Below, in pieces: positions 18,924 to 26,955 of a stretch of 64,000 bases of DNA. The notes under the pieces are model-generated. The model worked only from the letters and a program-made list of their open reading frames with translations, was not told the DNA's origin and did not search any database. Numbering within the stretch: position 1 is the first letter of the stretch; every line of letters starts with the position of its first letter. Made by a program: the position numbers and the translations under genes. The stretch is from JACMQX01 sp040385105 (GTDB lineage: Bacteria > Pseudomonadota > Gammaproteobacteria > Burkholderiales > Burkholderiaceae_C), in contig JAZKHY010000003.1 in NCBI GenBank assembly GCA_040385105.1, positions 27,045-91,044 on the forward strand, given 5' to 3'.

Positions 18924-20147
18924 TCAGGCGTGGCGTTTGCGATAGCTTTCAAGGAATCGGGCGATCCGGTTGACGGCTTCGCGCAGGTCTTCCTCATGGG
19001 GCAGGAAGACAATGCGGAAGTGGTCCGGTGTCGGCCAGTTGAAGCCGGTGCCCTGCACCAGCATCACCCGGGTTTCCTTGAGCAGTTCCAGGAAGAACAT
19101 CCTGTCGTCTTCAATCGGGTACACCTTCGGGTCCAGCCGGGGAAACATGTACAGCGCCGCCTGCGGCTTGACGCAGGTCACGCCGGGAATGGCGGTGATG
19201 AGCTCATAGGCCAGGTCGCGCTGGCGGCGCAGCCGGCCGCCATCGCAGGTGAGGTCATTGATGCTCTGGTAGCCGCCAAGCGCGGTCTGGATGGCCCACT
19301 GGCCCGGCACGTTGGCGCACAGCTTCATGTTCGAGAGCATGTTCAGCCCCTCGATGTAGTCGGAGGCCGATTTCTTGTCGCCGGACACCACCATCCAGCC
19401 GGCGCGGTAGCCGCAGGAACGGTAGCTCTTGGACAGCGAGTTGAAGGTCAGCGTCAGCACGTCCTGCGAAAGGCTGGCCATGGCGGTGTGCTTAGCGCCG
19501 TCGTAGAGAACCTTGTCATAGACCTCGTCGGCCAGGATGACGAGGCCATGCTGGCGTGCAATGTTGACGATTTCCTTGAGCAGTGCGTCCGAATAGATGA
19601 CGCCGGTCGGGTTGTTCGGGTTGATGACCACAATGCCCTTGGTGCGCGGCGTGATCTTGGCGCGGATGTCATCCAGGTTGGGCATCCAGCCATTGGCTTC
19701 GTCGCACAGGTAATGCACCGGCGTGCCGCCGGACAGGCTCGTCACCGCCGTCCACAGCGGATAGTCCGGGGCAGGCAGCAGGAGTTCGTCGCCATCGTCT
19801 AGCAGTGTGTTGGTGGCCATCGCGATGAGTTCGCTCGCGCCGTTGCCAAGGTATATGTCGTCCAGCGTCACGCCCTTGATGCCCTGCTTCTGGGTCTCGT
19901 GCATCACGGCCTTGCGCGCGGCGAAGATGCCCTTGCTGTCCGAATAGCCGGCCGACGCGGGCAGGTTGCGGATCATGTCCTGCTGGATTTCTTCAGGTGC
20001 ATCGAAGCCGAACACGGCCAGGTTGCCGATATTCAGCTTGATGATCTTCTGGCCTTCGTCCTCCATCTGCCTGGCCGCATCCATGATGGGGCCGCGGATG
20101 TCGTACAGCACGTTGGCGAGCTTGGCGGATTTGGAAATGGCTTTCAA
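18924..20147 (-). CDS. Pyridoxal phosphate aminotransferase, AlaA/AlaT-like
   Basis: A 407-residue class I aminotransferase, very like glutamate-pyruvate (alanine) transaminases: LNIGNLAVFGFDAPEEI at the start, the PNNPTGVIYS loop and the PLP lysine in SLSKSYRSCGYRAGW. The start is taken as TTG at 20147, preceded by GGAG at a 5-base spacing, because homologues begin with the KAISKSAKLANV stretch; the open frame extends to 20246 but the extra residues look non-coding. It sits directly upstream of hom-thrC, so all three may form an operon supplying alanine and threonine. Confidence 0.9.
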   Translation of the reverse strand: MKAISKSAKLANVLYDIRGPIMDAARQMEDEGQKIIKLNIGNLAVFGFDAPEEIQQDMIRNLPASAGYSDSKGIFAARKAVMHETQKQGIKGVTLDDIYLGNGASELIAMATNTLLDDGDELLLPAPDYPLWTAVTSLSGGTPVHYLCDEANGWMPNLDDIRAKITPRTKGIVVINPNNPTGVIYSDALLKEIVNIARQHGLVILADEVYDKVLYDGAKHTAMASLSQDVLTLTFNSLSKSYRSCGYRAGWMVVSGDKKSASDYIEGLNMLSNMKLCANVPGQWAIQTALGGYQSINDLTCDGGRLRRQRDLAYELITAIPGVTCVKPQAALYMFPRLDPKVYPIEDDRMFFLELLKETRVMLVQGTGFNWPTPDHFRIVFLPHEEDLREAVNRIARFLESYRKRHA

Positions 20148-20180
20148 TGTCGCTCCGGGCGCCCCTGCAGAGGCGAAACC

Positions 20181-20186
20181 TATAAT
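20181..20186 (+). promoter_or_regulatory. Candidate -10 element of the Mth938-like gene
   Basis: A perfect TATAAT on the plus strand in the 108-base divergent gap. It is followed at 20201-20215 by a GCACT-GCTTT-AGTGC inverted repeat in what would be the 5' leader of the gene at 20256. No good -35 was found, so this is a weak call. Confidence 0.4.
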
Positions 20187-20255
20187 TTGACCACACTTCC
20201 GCACTGCTTTAGTGCAGCGCAGCATCCAGCGGCACTCAGAAGACACAGGGGCAGC

Positions 20256-20633
20256 ATGAAACTCCAGCCGGACAAATCAGACGTTCAGACCATCAGCGCC
20301 CACGGGCCGGGCTGGGTTGGCGTGAATGGCGAGAAGATCACCGGCAGCGTGATCATCGGCTCAAGGGGCGAGCGGCTGGACTGGGACTGCAGTCGCTTCG
20401 AGGACCTGGGTGCCGCGCATTTTGAGCAGCTGGCCGGGCTCGGCGCCGAGCTCGTGATCTTCGGCAGCGGGGCCCGCATCCGCTTTCCGCAGGGCGCCTG
20501 GCTGCAGCCGCTGATGGCGCGCCGCATCGGCCTGGAAACCATGGACACGCCCGCCGCCTGCCGCACCTACAACATCCTTGCGGGCGAAGGCCGTCATGTG
20601 CTAGCGGCGCTGCTTCTTGAACAGCCGGGCTGA
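20256..20633 (+). CDS. Mth938-like domain protein (Xcc1710 family)
   Basis: A 125-residue small protein of the Mth938/DUF498 family: ISAHGPGWVGVNGEKITGSVIIGSRGE and VIFGSGARIRFP followed by GLETMDTPAACRTYNIL, the conserved C-terminal signature. Members are small alpha/beta proteins, one related to the mitochondrial complex I assembly factor NDUFAF3; the bacterial role is unknown. It precedes bcp in many betaproteobacteria. The ATG at 20256 is the only start that gives the family N-terminus. Confidence 0.9.
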   Translation: MKLQPDKSDVQTISAHGPGWVGVNGEKITGSVIIGSRGERLDWDCSRFEDLGAAHFEQLAGLGAELVIFGSGARIRFPQGAWLQPLMARRIGLETMDTPAACRTYNILAGEGRHVLAALLLEQPG

Positions 20634-20729
20634 AGTAGCCGGTTTTTCAGGGTAAAATCTATGGTTGCAGCGGGAAGCTTCGTCCCCAAGTAGCAACGAG
20701 CAAAACCTGTCACACGAGATACAAATTCC

Positions 20730-21206
20730 ATGGCGATCGTTGTCAACAAACCCATCCCCGAATTTGAAGCAAACGCCACCGGCGGCATCAAAGTCTCCAA
20801 CACATCGCACATCGGCAAGGTCGTCGTGCTGTACTTCTACCCGAAGGACAACACCCCCGGATGTACCACGGAAGCCATGCAGTTCCGTGACAAGTACAAG
20901 GACTTCGTGAAGGCCGGCGCCACCGTATTCGGCGTGTCGCGCGACAACATGAAGTCCCATGACGATTTCAAGGCCAAGCTCGAACTCCCGTTCGAACTGA
21001 TTGCCGACACCGAAGAGAAGATGTGCCACATGTTCGGCGTGGTCAAGAACAAGATCATGTATGGCAAGAAGGTCAAGGGCATCGAGCGCAGCACCTTCCT
21101 GATCGGCGCTGACGGCATCCTCAAGAACGAGTGGCGAGGCCTCAAGGTGCTGGGTCATGTGGACGACGTGCTCAAGGCCGTCAAGGCCCTCAAGAAAGCA
21201 GCCTGA
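20730..21206 (+). CDS. bcp: Thioredoxin-dependent peroxiredoxin, Bcp/PrxQ family
   Basis: A 158-residue peroxiredoxin that reduces hydrogen and alkyl peroxides. The peroxidatic cysteine is in the NTPGCTTEA motif (Cys45). The position five residues later, which is the resolving cysteine in Escherichia coli Bcp (GCTVQAC), is methionine here. One further cysteine lies in EKMCHMFGV. It may therefore act by a 1-Cys or alternative 2-Cys mechanism. It has its own leader of about 96 bases after the Mth938-like gene. Confidence 0.94.
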   Translation: MAIVVNKPIPEFEANATGGIKVSNTSHIGKVVVLYFYPKDNTPGCTTEAMQFRDKYKDFVKAGATVFGVSRDNMKSHDDFKAKLELPFELIADTEEKMCHMFGVVKNKIMYGKKVKGIERSTFLIGADGILKNEWRGLKVLGHVDDVLKAVKALKKAA

Positions 21207-21276
21207 GCTGCCGCCGGCGGATTCAGCCCGAAATACCCCGCAGACATCCGCTTGACGTATTGGAGCAACAAAGAAC

Positions 21277-21305
21277 TTGCATTTAACCCGGCTCGTGCAT
21301 AATGA
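21277..21305 (+). promoter_or_regulatory. Promoter candidate upstream of the phoH leader
   Basis: TTGCAT at 21277-21282 is followed by overlapping -10 candidates CATAAT (21298-21303) and TAATGA (21300-21305), giving spacers of 15 and 17 bases. Transcription would begin near 21310, at or beside an ATG opening a frame MPLEFATALHKK. The promoter is separated from phoH by an intrinsic terminator at 21343-21380. Confidence 0.5.
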
Positions 21306-21342
21306 ACTTATGCCGTTGGAATTTGCAACCGCGCTCCACAAG

Positions 21343-21380
21343 AAAGCCGCCTTGGCCTCCAGGCGGCTTTTTCGCTTTTT
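21343..21380 (+). terminator. Intrinsic terminator between bcp and phoH
   Basis: AAAGCCGCCT at 21343-21352 pairs with AGGCGGCTTT at 21361-21370 around an 8-base loop and is followed by TTCGCTTTTT. It could end bcp transcription and also the short RNA from the promoter at 21277-21305, or act as an attenuator for phoH. Confidence 0.75.
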
Positions 21381-21433
21381 AAGCGGCAGTTTTATTCCTA
21401 CTCCCCTCCCCCCACCAGCGAGACCGAAGCCAC

Positions 21434-23155
21434 ATGCCATTGCCACCCGCCCCCTCCAAGCGCGCCGCCCTGCTCTCGCCGCAAGCCTACGAAGCTCCGG
21501 CCCGTTCCCCGGCGAAGGCGTCGCGAAAATCGGAGGCGCATCCAGAAGGCAGTCCGCTGGCTGAAAAGCCGCAGGCGCAGGACCTGTTCGACCCTCGCGC
21601 CGGCGGCGCCGTGGCAGAGGCCTATGCCGACGAAGCCGCGCCGGTGGCCTATGCCGGGCGCACCGAATCTTCCCCTTCGCGCAACACCGAGCGCCCCGCC
21701 AGCAACAGCCGCAGGCGCACCGAGGCCCCGACGCCCGCACCACGGCCCAAGAAAGCCAAGTCCACGGGCCCGGCCAAGCTCTTCGTGCTGGACACCAACG
21801 TGCTGCTTCACGACCCGATGTGCCTGTTCCGCTTTGAGGAACATGACATCTTCCTGCCGATGATCGTCCTGGAAGAACTGGATGGCCACAAGAAAGGCAT
21901 GACCGAGGTTGCCCGAAACGGCCGCCAGGCCAGCCGCACGCTGGATGCCCTGGCAGGCGCCGCCGGCGCCGACATGGCGCTGGGCCTGAAGCTGGACACC
22001 ACAGGCCACCGCGAAGCCCGCGGCTGCCTCTTCTTCCAGACCCAGCCGCTGGACTATGCGTTGCCGGCCAGCCTGCCGCAGGGCAAGGCGGACAACCAGA
22101 TCCTGGGCGTTGTGGAGGCGCTGCGCCAGCAGCATGCCCCCCGCGAGGTCGTGCTGGTGTCCAAGGACATCAACATGCGCGTCAAGGCGCGCGCGCTGGG
22201 CCTGGCGACGGACGACTACCAGAACGACAAGACGCTGGAAGACGGCGACCTTCTCTATTCGGGCTCGCTCGCCCTGCCACCCGATTTCTGGGCCAAGCAT
22301 GGCAAGACTGTGGAGAGCTGGCAAAGCGGCAGCCATACCTTCTACCGTATCAGCGGGCCGGTTGTGCCCAGCCTGCTGATCAACCAGTTCGTCTATTTCG
22401 AGGCGCCCGGCGAGCCGTCCCTCTATGCGCGCGTCACCGAGATCCGCGCCAAGACTGCCGTACTCAAGACCCTCAAGGACTTTGGCCACCTGAAAAACGC
22501 CGTCTGGGGCGTGACCACCCGCAACCGCGAGCAGAACTTCGCGATGAACCTGCTGATGGATCCTGAAGTGGACTTCGTCACGCTGGCCGGCACGGCCGGC
22601 ACCGGCAAGACGCTGATGGCGCTGGCATCGGGCCTGACCCAGGTGCTGGACGACCGCCGCTACACCGAGATCATCATGACCCGCGCCACCGTCAGCGTGG
22701 GCGAGGACATCGGCTTCCTGCCCGGCACCGAGGAAGAAAAAATGGGCCCCTGGATGGGCGCACTGGATGACAACCTTGAGGTGCTGGCCAAGACCGAGAC
22801 CAGCGCAGGCGAATGGGGCCGCGCAGCCACCAATGAGTTGATCCGCTCGCGCATCAAGATCAAGAGCATGAACTTCATGCGCGGCCGCACCTTCCTGAAC
22901 AAGTACGTGATCATCGACGAGGCGCAGAACCTGACGCCCAAGCAGATGAAGACGCTGATCACCCGCGCCGGCCCGGGCACCAAGATCATCTGCATGGGCA
23001 ACCTGGCGCAGATCGACACGCCCTACCTCACTGAAGGCTCATCAGGCCTGACCTATGCGGTGGACAAGTTCAAAGGCTGGCCGCATGGCGGGCACATTAC
23101 GCTGGCGCGCGGCGAGCGCTCCAGGCTGGCGGACTTTGCAAGCGAAGTGCTCTAG
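21434..23155 (+). CDS. PhoH family protein with PIN domain (YlaK type)
   Basis: A 573-residue protein. Residues 1-110 are a low-complexity Ala/Pro/Arg/Ser region, then a PIN-like nuclease domain starts at LFVLDTNVLLHDP with acidic residues typical of the fold (D, then VLEELDGHKKG), and a PhoH NTPase domain near residues 355-570 contains AGTAGTGKT (Walker A) and VIIDEAQNLTP (Walker B). PIN-PhoH proteins act on RNA, combining a nuclease and an ATPase/helicase. The first 110 residues are unusual for the family and could mean a later start, though no better one is evident. Confidence 0.92.
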   Translation: MPLPPAPSKRAALLSPQAYEAPARSPAKASRKSEAHPEGSPLAEKPQAQDLFDPRAGGAVAEAYADEAAPVAYAGRTESSPSRNTERPASNSRRRTEAPTPAPRPKKAKSTGPAKLFVLDTNVLLHDPMCLFRFEEHDIFLPMIVLEELDGHKKGMTEVARNGRQASRTLDALAGAAGADMALGLKLDTTGHREARGCLFFQTQPLDYALPASLPQGKADNQILGVVEALRQQHAPREVVLVSKDINMRVKARALGLATDDYQNDKTLEDGDLLYSGSLALPPDFWAKHGKTVESWQSGSHTFYRISGPVVPSLLINQFVYFEAPGEPSLYARVTEIRAKTAVLKTLKDFGHLKNAVWGVTTRNREQNFAMNLLMDPEVDFVTLAGTAGTGKTLMALASGLTQVLDDRRYTEIIMTRATVSVGEDIGFLPGTEEEKMGPWMGALDDNLEVLAKTETSAGEWGRAATNELIRSRIKIKSMNFMRGRTFLNKYVIIDEAQNLTPKQMKTLITRAGPGTKIICMGNLAQIDTPYLTEGSSGLTYAVDKFKGWPHGGHITLARGERSRLADFASEVL

Positions 23156-24561
23156 AAGTCGCCGCCGCCACCGCCGCCTGCCAGGCTTTCAAACTTGGTG
23201 AGCGGTTTCAGGAAGGCCAGCTTCACGGTGCCTGTCGGGCCGTTACGCTGCTTGCTGATGATCACTTCCGCAACGCCCGGCTCCTTGGAGTCCTTGTTGT
23301 AGTAGTCGTCGCGGTAGATGAACATGATGACGTCGGCGTCCTGCTCGATGGCGCCTGACTCACGCAGGTCGCTCATCATGGGCCGCTTGTCGGTACGCGA
23401 CTCGACACCACGGCTGAGCTGCGAGAGGGCGATCACAGGGCACTGCAGCTCTTTGGCCAGCATCTTGAGGCCGCGCGAAATCTCGCCAACGGCCGTTGCG
23501 CGGTTCTCGTCGCTCATGCTGCTGGACACACTCATGAGCTGCAGGTAGTCCACCACGATCAGGCCGAGCTTGCCGCACTGGCGCGCGAGGCGCCGTGCAT
23601 TGGCGCGCAACTCGCTCACGGTGAGGCCGGGGGTTTCGTCAATGTGCAGCGATATGTTGCGCAGCTTCTCGATGGCTTCCGTCAGGCGCGGCCATTCATC
23701 GTCGGTCAGGCGTCCGGTGCGAAGGTGGGTCTGGTCGATGCGCCCGATCGAGCCCACGATACGCACTGCCAGCTGCGAGGCGCCCATTTCCATGGAGAAC
23801 ACCGCCACCGGCAGGCCTTCGTTGAGCGCCACATGTTCGGCGATATTGATCGCCAGCGCCGTCTTGCCCATTGAAGGGCGGGCCGCCAGCACGATCATGT
23901 CGCCGGCCTGGAAGCCCGAAGTCATCCGGTCAAGGTCGTAAAAGCCCGTGGGAATGCCGGTAACTTCACTGGGGTTGTCGGCCATCTCCTGGACGCGGTC
24001 CAGCAACTCGACCACCAGCGAGTCCATGCCCTGGAAGCCCTGCTTCATCCGCGAGCCTTCCTCGCCGATGTTGAAGATCTTCTGCTCGGCTTCGTCCAGG
24101 ATCTTGGCAACCGGCTTACCCTGGGTGTTGAAGGCGTTGGTGGCAATCTCGTCGCTGGCGCTCACCAGCTTGCGCAGGATCGAGCGCTCGCGCACGATCT
24201 CGGCATAGCGGCGGATGTTGCTGGCGCTGGGGACGTACTGGGCCAGCGAGTTGAGGTAGCGCAGGCCGCCCACCTCCTCGGCCTTGCCCAGGTTCTGCAG
24301 TTGTTCATAGACGGTGATCACGTCTGCCGGTTTGGTGGCATTGATCAGCGTGCCCACCACGCCGTAAATCAGCCGGTGCTCATAACGGTAGAAGTCGCCG
24401 TCGGTGAGCAGGTCGCCCACCCTGTCCCAGGCGCCGTTGTCCAGCAGCAGCCCGCCCAGCACGCTGGACTCGGCCTCAATGGAATGCGGCGGGATGCGCA
24501 GCTGGGATATCTGCTCGTCGGTGGTGTAGGCGTCGTCGATGGTGCTCAGTACTGCTGACAT
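23152..24561 (-). CDS. dnaB: Replicative DNA helicase DnaB
   Basis: A 469-residue hexameric helicase that unwinds DNA ahead of the fork. It has an N-terminal primase-interaction domain (RIPPHSIEAESSVLGGLLLDN), a RecA-like domain with Walker A ARPSMGKT, and the C-terminal ESGAIEQDADVIMFIYRDDYYN block. No intein was seen. The protein ends in a run of glycines and DF. It converges on phoH: the two stop codons share the palindrome CTAG. Confidence 0.97.
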   Translation of the reverse strand: MSAVLSTIDDAYTTDEQISQLRIPPHSIEAESSVLGGLLLDNGAWDRVGDLLTDGDFYRYEHRLIYGVVGTLINATKPADVITVYEQLQNLGKAEEVGGLRYLNSLAQYVPSASNIRRYAEIVRERSILRKLVSASDEIATNAFNTQGKPVAKILDEAEQKIFNIGEEGSRMKQGFQGMDSLVVELLDRVQEMADNPSEVTGIPTGFYDLDRMTSGFQAGDMIVLAARPSMGKTALAINIAEHVALNEGLPVAVFSMEMGASQLAVRIVGSIGRIDQTHLRTGRLTDDEWPRLTEAIEKLRNISLHIDETPGLTVSELRANARRLARQCGKLGLIVVDYLQLMSVSSSMSDENRATAVGEISRGLKMLAKELQCPVIALSQLSRGVESRTDKRPMMSDLRESGAIEQDADVIMFIYRDDYYNKDSKEPGVAEVIISKQRNGPTGTVKLAFLKPLTKFESLAGGGGGGDF

Positions 24562-24683
24562 GGTGTTTCCTGGGGAGCCCTCATGCTACGCCGCGCGCCG
24601 ATGGACGTCGAGGGAATGGCTGGGCACAAGCGTTGTAAAAGTCTGTGGATATCCGGTGCAGACCTGGGGATAAGTCCGGGCGG

Positions 24684-24721
24684 AAAAAACAAAAGCCGCC
24701 GGGCGCGAACCCGGCGGCTTT
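24684..24721 (-). terminator. Intrinsic terminator after rplI
   Basis: On the minus strand AAAGCCGCCGGG (24721-24710) pairs with CCCGGCGGCTTT (24703-24692) around a 6-base loop and is followed by a T-rich run. It ends the rpsF-priB-rpsR-rplI operon 18 bases past the rplI stop. Confidence 0.9.
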
Positions 24722-24738
24722 CTGGGGAAGACCTGCGA

Positions 24739-25191
24739 TTAAGCGGTTTCGCCGTAGACGGTGACGGTGATGTCGACCACCACGTCGGTGTGCAGGGCCA
24801 CGCTCACGGTGCTGTCGCCGACGACCTTGATCGGGCCGTTGGGCATGCGGATCTGCGACTTCACGACCTTGTAGCCTTGCTTGTTCAGCTCTTCGGAGAT
24901 GTCGTGGTTGGTGACGGAGCCGAACAGGCGGCCGTCAACGCCGGCCTTCTGGGTCAGCTTGATGGTCGTGCCACCGAGCTTTTCGCCCTGTGCTTGCGAT
25001 TCGGCCAGCTTGGCGGCGGCAGCCTTTTCCAGTTCGGCACGCTTTGCGGCGAACTCGGCCTTGTTGGCTTCAGTCGCACGGCGGGCCAGCTTCTGGGGGA
25101 TCAGGAAGTTGCGGGCGAAGCCGTCCTTGACCTTGACGATGTCGCCGAGGGCGCCAACATTGGTGACTTTTTCGAGCAGGATGATTTGCAT
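24739..25191 (-). CDS. rplI: 50S ribosomal protein L9
   Basis: A 150-residue L9 that binds 23S rRNA. It begins MQIILLEKVTNVGALGDIVKVKDGFARNFLIP, the N-terminal rRNA-binding domain, followed by the long connecting helix and the C-terminal domain. It is last in the rpsF-priB-rpsR-rplI operon, 12 bases after rpsR. Confidence 0.98.
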   Translation of the reverse strand: MQIILLEKVTNVGALGDIVKVKDGFARNFLIPQKLARRATEANKAEFAAKRAELEKAAAAKLAESQAQGEKLGGTTIKLTQKAGVDGRLFGSVTNHDISEELNKQGYKVVKSQIRMPNGPIKVVGDSTVSVALHTDVVVDITVTVYGETA

Positions 25192-25203
25192 GATCTTGGC
25201 CCC

Positions 25204-25485
25204 TTAGATGCGGTGCTGGTCGCTGTACGGGACCAGGGCCAGGAAGCGGGCGCGCTTGATGGCGGTGTTGAGCTGGCGCTGGTAGATCGCGCGGGTGCCG
25301 GTCAGGCGGGCCGGGATGATCTTGCCGTTTTCGGCGATGAAGTCGCGCAGGGTGTCCACGTCCTTGTAGTCGATTTCCTCGACGTGGGCTACCGTGAAGC
25401 GGCAAAAGCGCTTGCGCTTGAACAGCAGCGACTGGGTGTTGCGCTTGGGGCGCTTGTCTTTGTTGAAACGTTTCGGTCCGGGCAT
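25204..25485 (-). CDS. rpsR: 30S ribosomal protein S18
   Basis: A 93-residue S18 with IDYKDVDTLRDFIAENGKIIPARLTGT and ALVPYSDQH, family signatures. It binds the platform of the 30S subunit together with S6, encoded two genes upstream. An AAGGAG box lies just before the ATG (25485). Confidence 0.98.
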   Translation of the reverse strand: MPGPKRFNKDKRPKRNTQSLLFKRKRFCRFTVAHVEEIDYKDVDTLRDFIAENGKIIPARLTGTRAIYQRQLNTAIKRARFLALVPYSDQHRI

Positions 25486-25528
25486 GATGGACTCCTTTTA
25501 AGTGTCTGGGCAGGCTGGGCCTGCGCCG

Positions 25529-25822
25529 CTATGACTGGGGTTGCTGGAACTCTTGGATGTGGAGGGCGACGTACTTGCCGTTGCGCGGTGTTGCCAGAAA
25601 GCCTGTGAACCTGAAGCTGCTGCCCAGGGGGTGTATCCGGATCGCTTCTGCGACCGCCCCGAAAGCCACTGCCTTGATCGCTGCCTTGACTTGCCTTGCC
25701 TGCCCTGCTTCCTGGATTTCAGACTCGTGTTCGAGCTTGATGTCCAGGGCTGGCAGTCCGGCGGGCGTGTAGCGCAGCGAGGAAACCTCGGCGATACAGG
25801 CGGTCAGGACAACGTGGTTCAC
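25529..25822 (-). CDS. priB: Primosomal replication protein N, PriB
   Basis: A 97-residue single-OB-fold protein, between rpsF and rpsR exactly where PriB is found in gamma- and betaproteobacteria. Visible features are LRYTPAGLPALDIKLEHES and a C-terminal strand HIQEFQQ. PriB binds single-stranded DNA and helps PriA reload DnaB at stalled forks; dnaB is less than 1 kb downstream. Confidence 0.92.
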   Translation of the reverse strand: MNHVVLTACIAEVSSLRYTPAGLPALDIKLEHESEIQEAGQARQVKAAIKAVAFGAVAEAIRIHPLGSSFRFTGFLATPRNGKYVALHIQEFQQPQS

Positions 25823-25844
25823 TGGTTCTTGCCGGCTGTCCCGC

Positions 25845-26210
25845 TCAGGAGGCGTATTCCGCTTGCTGGGCCTTGCGGGCCTCTTCGCGTTCCACGGTCT
25901 TCATCATCGACGACGGGCCGGTATCGGCCTTCTTCTTGACCACGGTGAGGTGGCGCAGGACGGCGTCGTTGAACTTGAAGGCATGCTCGAGTTCAGCCAT
26001 GACGGACTGGTCGGCTTCGATGTTGACGCACAGGTAGTGGGCCTTGCCGAGCTTGTTGATCTGGTATGCCAGCTGGCGGCGGCCCCAGTCTTCAACACGA
26101 TGCACCTTGCCGTTGCCGGTGGTGATCATGCTCTTGTAGCGTTCCAGCATGGCCGGAACCTGCTCGCTTTGATCCGGGTGGATCAGCAGGATGATTTCAT
26201 AATGACGCAT
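25845..26210 (-). CDS. rpsF: 30S ribosomal protein S6
   Basis: A 121-residue S6 beginning MRHYEIILLIHPDQSEQVPAML and containing HRVEDWGRRQLAYQINKLGKAHYL. It partners S18 in the 30S platform. The start at 26210 is fixed by AAGGAG 5 bases ahead; the open frame upstream to 26318 is leader. S6-S18 often represses its own operon through the leader, which here is roughly 90 bases from the -10 candidate at 26302. Confidence 0.97.
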   Translation of the reverse strand: MRHYEIILLIHPDQSEQVPAMLERYKSMITTGNGKVHRVEDWGRRQLAYQINKLGKAHYLCVNIEADQSVMAELEHAFKFNDAVLRHLTVVKKKADTGPSSMMKTVEREEARKAQQAEYAS

Positions 26211-26301
26211 GGACTCTCCTTGAGGGTTGGGCTGCGGTTCGCACCGCAGTTTGGTGAGCCACCCACCGCGTCGGAAGTGGTGTGGCAAGGCGAAGCCTGC
26301 G

Positions 26302-26307
26302 ATTATA
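26302..26307 (-). promoter_or_regulatory. Candidate -10 element of the S6 operon
   Basis: A perfect TATAAT on the minus strand, 92 bases ahead of the rpsF ATG, in the divergent gap between rpsF and the gene at 26416. A convincing -35 at 16-18 bases was not seen. Confidence 0.45.
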
Positions 26308-26415
26308 GCCCGATGCATGAGCCTTGCGCCAGCCGCAAGCCATCAACCTGCACTGCCGCCATGCCCCAGAGCTGAGCCGGTGGCTGCCGGGCATATTATT
26401 TGCGATGATGCATCA

Positions 26416-26829
26416 ATGAATGCGCCGCGCCGCAACTTCCTCAATTCGCCTCTGGCTGTGGGCATCAGACGCGTGGGCTTCCGCAAATGGTATGAGAGGG
26501 AACTGCTCTCAAGCCATGCCCACATGGTGTTGGCATTCCTCAGTGTCATCGCCATGATGGCGAGCATGGAGGCGTTTCGCGGCGGAAACATCAGCGAAAA
26601 GCTGATGGATGTGATTTTTGTATTACTTTCTGCAGGCATCGGGCTCTGGGCACTTCGCCGATACCTCTTTCTTCTTATGCGCGCGGAAATTATTGCCAAC
26701 CAGGCCAATTGCGGCGAATGTACCGAGTACGGCCGGTTTGACGTTATCTCGGAGAACCACGTTGCCAGCGAGACCCGCGTTTGCTGCCGCAAATGCGCAC
26801 ACCAATGGGTCATTCACTCGGGCGATTGA
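26416..26829 (+). CDS. Membrane protein with C-terminal zinc ribbon
   Basis: A 137-residue protein that I do not recognise. It has a short basic N-terminus, two hydrophobic helices (about 36-54 and 65-88), and a C-terminal cytoplasmic-looking zinc ribbon: Cys99-x2-Cys102 and Cys124-x2-Cys127, with an extra Cys123. The knuckle C-G-E-C-T-E-Y-G and C-R-K-C-A-H-Q-W resembles rubredoxin-like zinc ribbons. Upstream frames extend to 26227 but lie in the leader; ATG 26416 gives a sensible membrane topology. It precedes an antiporter gene by 126 bases. Confidence 0.72.
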   Translation: MNAPRRNFLNSPLAVGIRRVGFRKWYERELLSSHAHMVLAFLSVIAMMASMEAFRGGNISEKLMDVIFVLLSAGIGLWALRRYLFLLMRAEIIANQANCGECTEYGRFDVISENHVASETRVCCRKCAHQWVIHSGD

Positions 26830-26955
26830 ACTGCCGGACCGGCTTTGGGGCAGCCATGCCTAGTCCCGCTACACTACGTGCCGGGTGGTTCATCGCTCTG
26901 ATGAATCAGGTTTACGTGATGGTCGGGCCGCCTCACGGACCCAGCCACGCACCCC

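Noticed and set aside
20601..21743. 380-residue minus-strand frame over bcp and the phoH start
   Set aside because: Crosses two well-supported genes and the leader hairpin; no recognisable domain.
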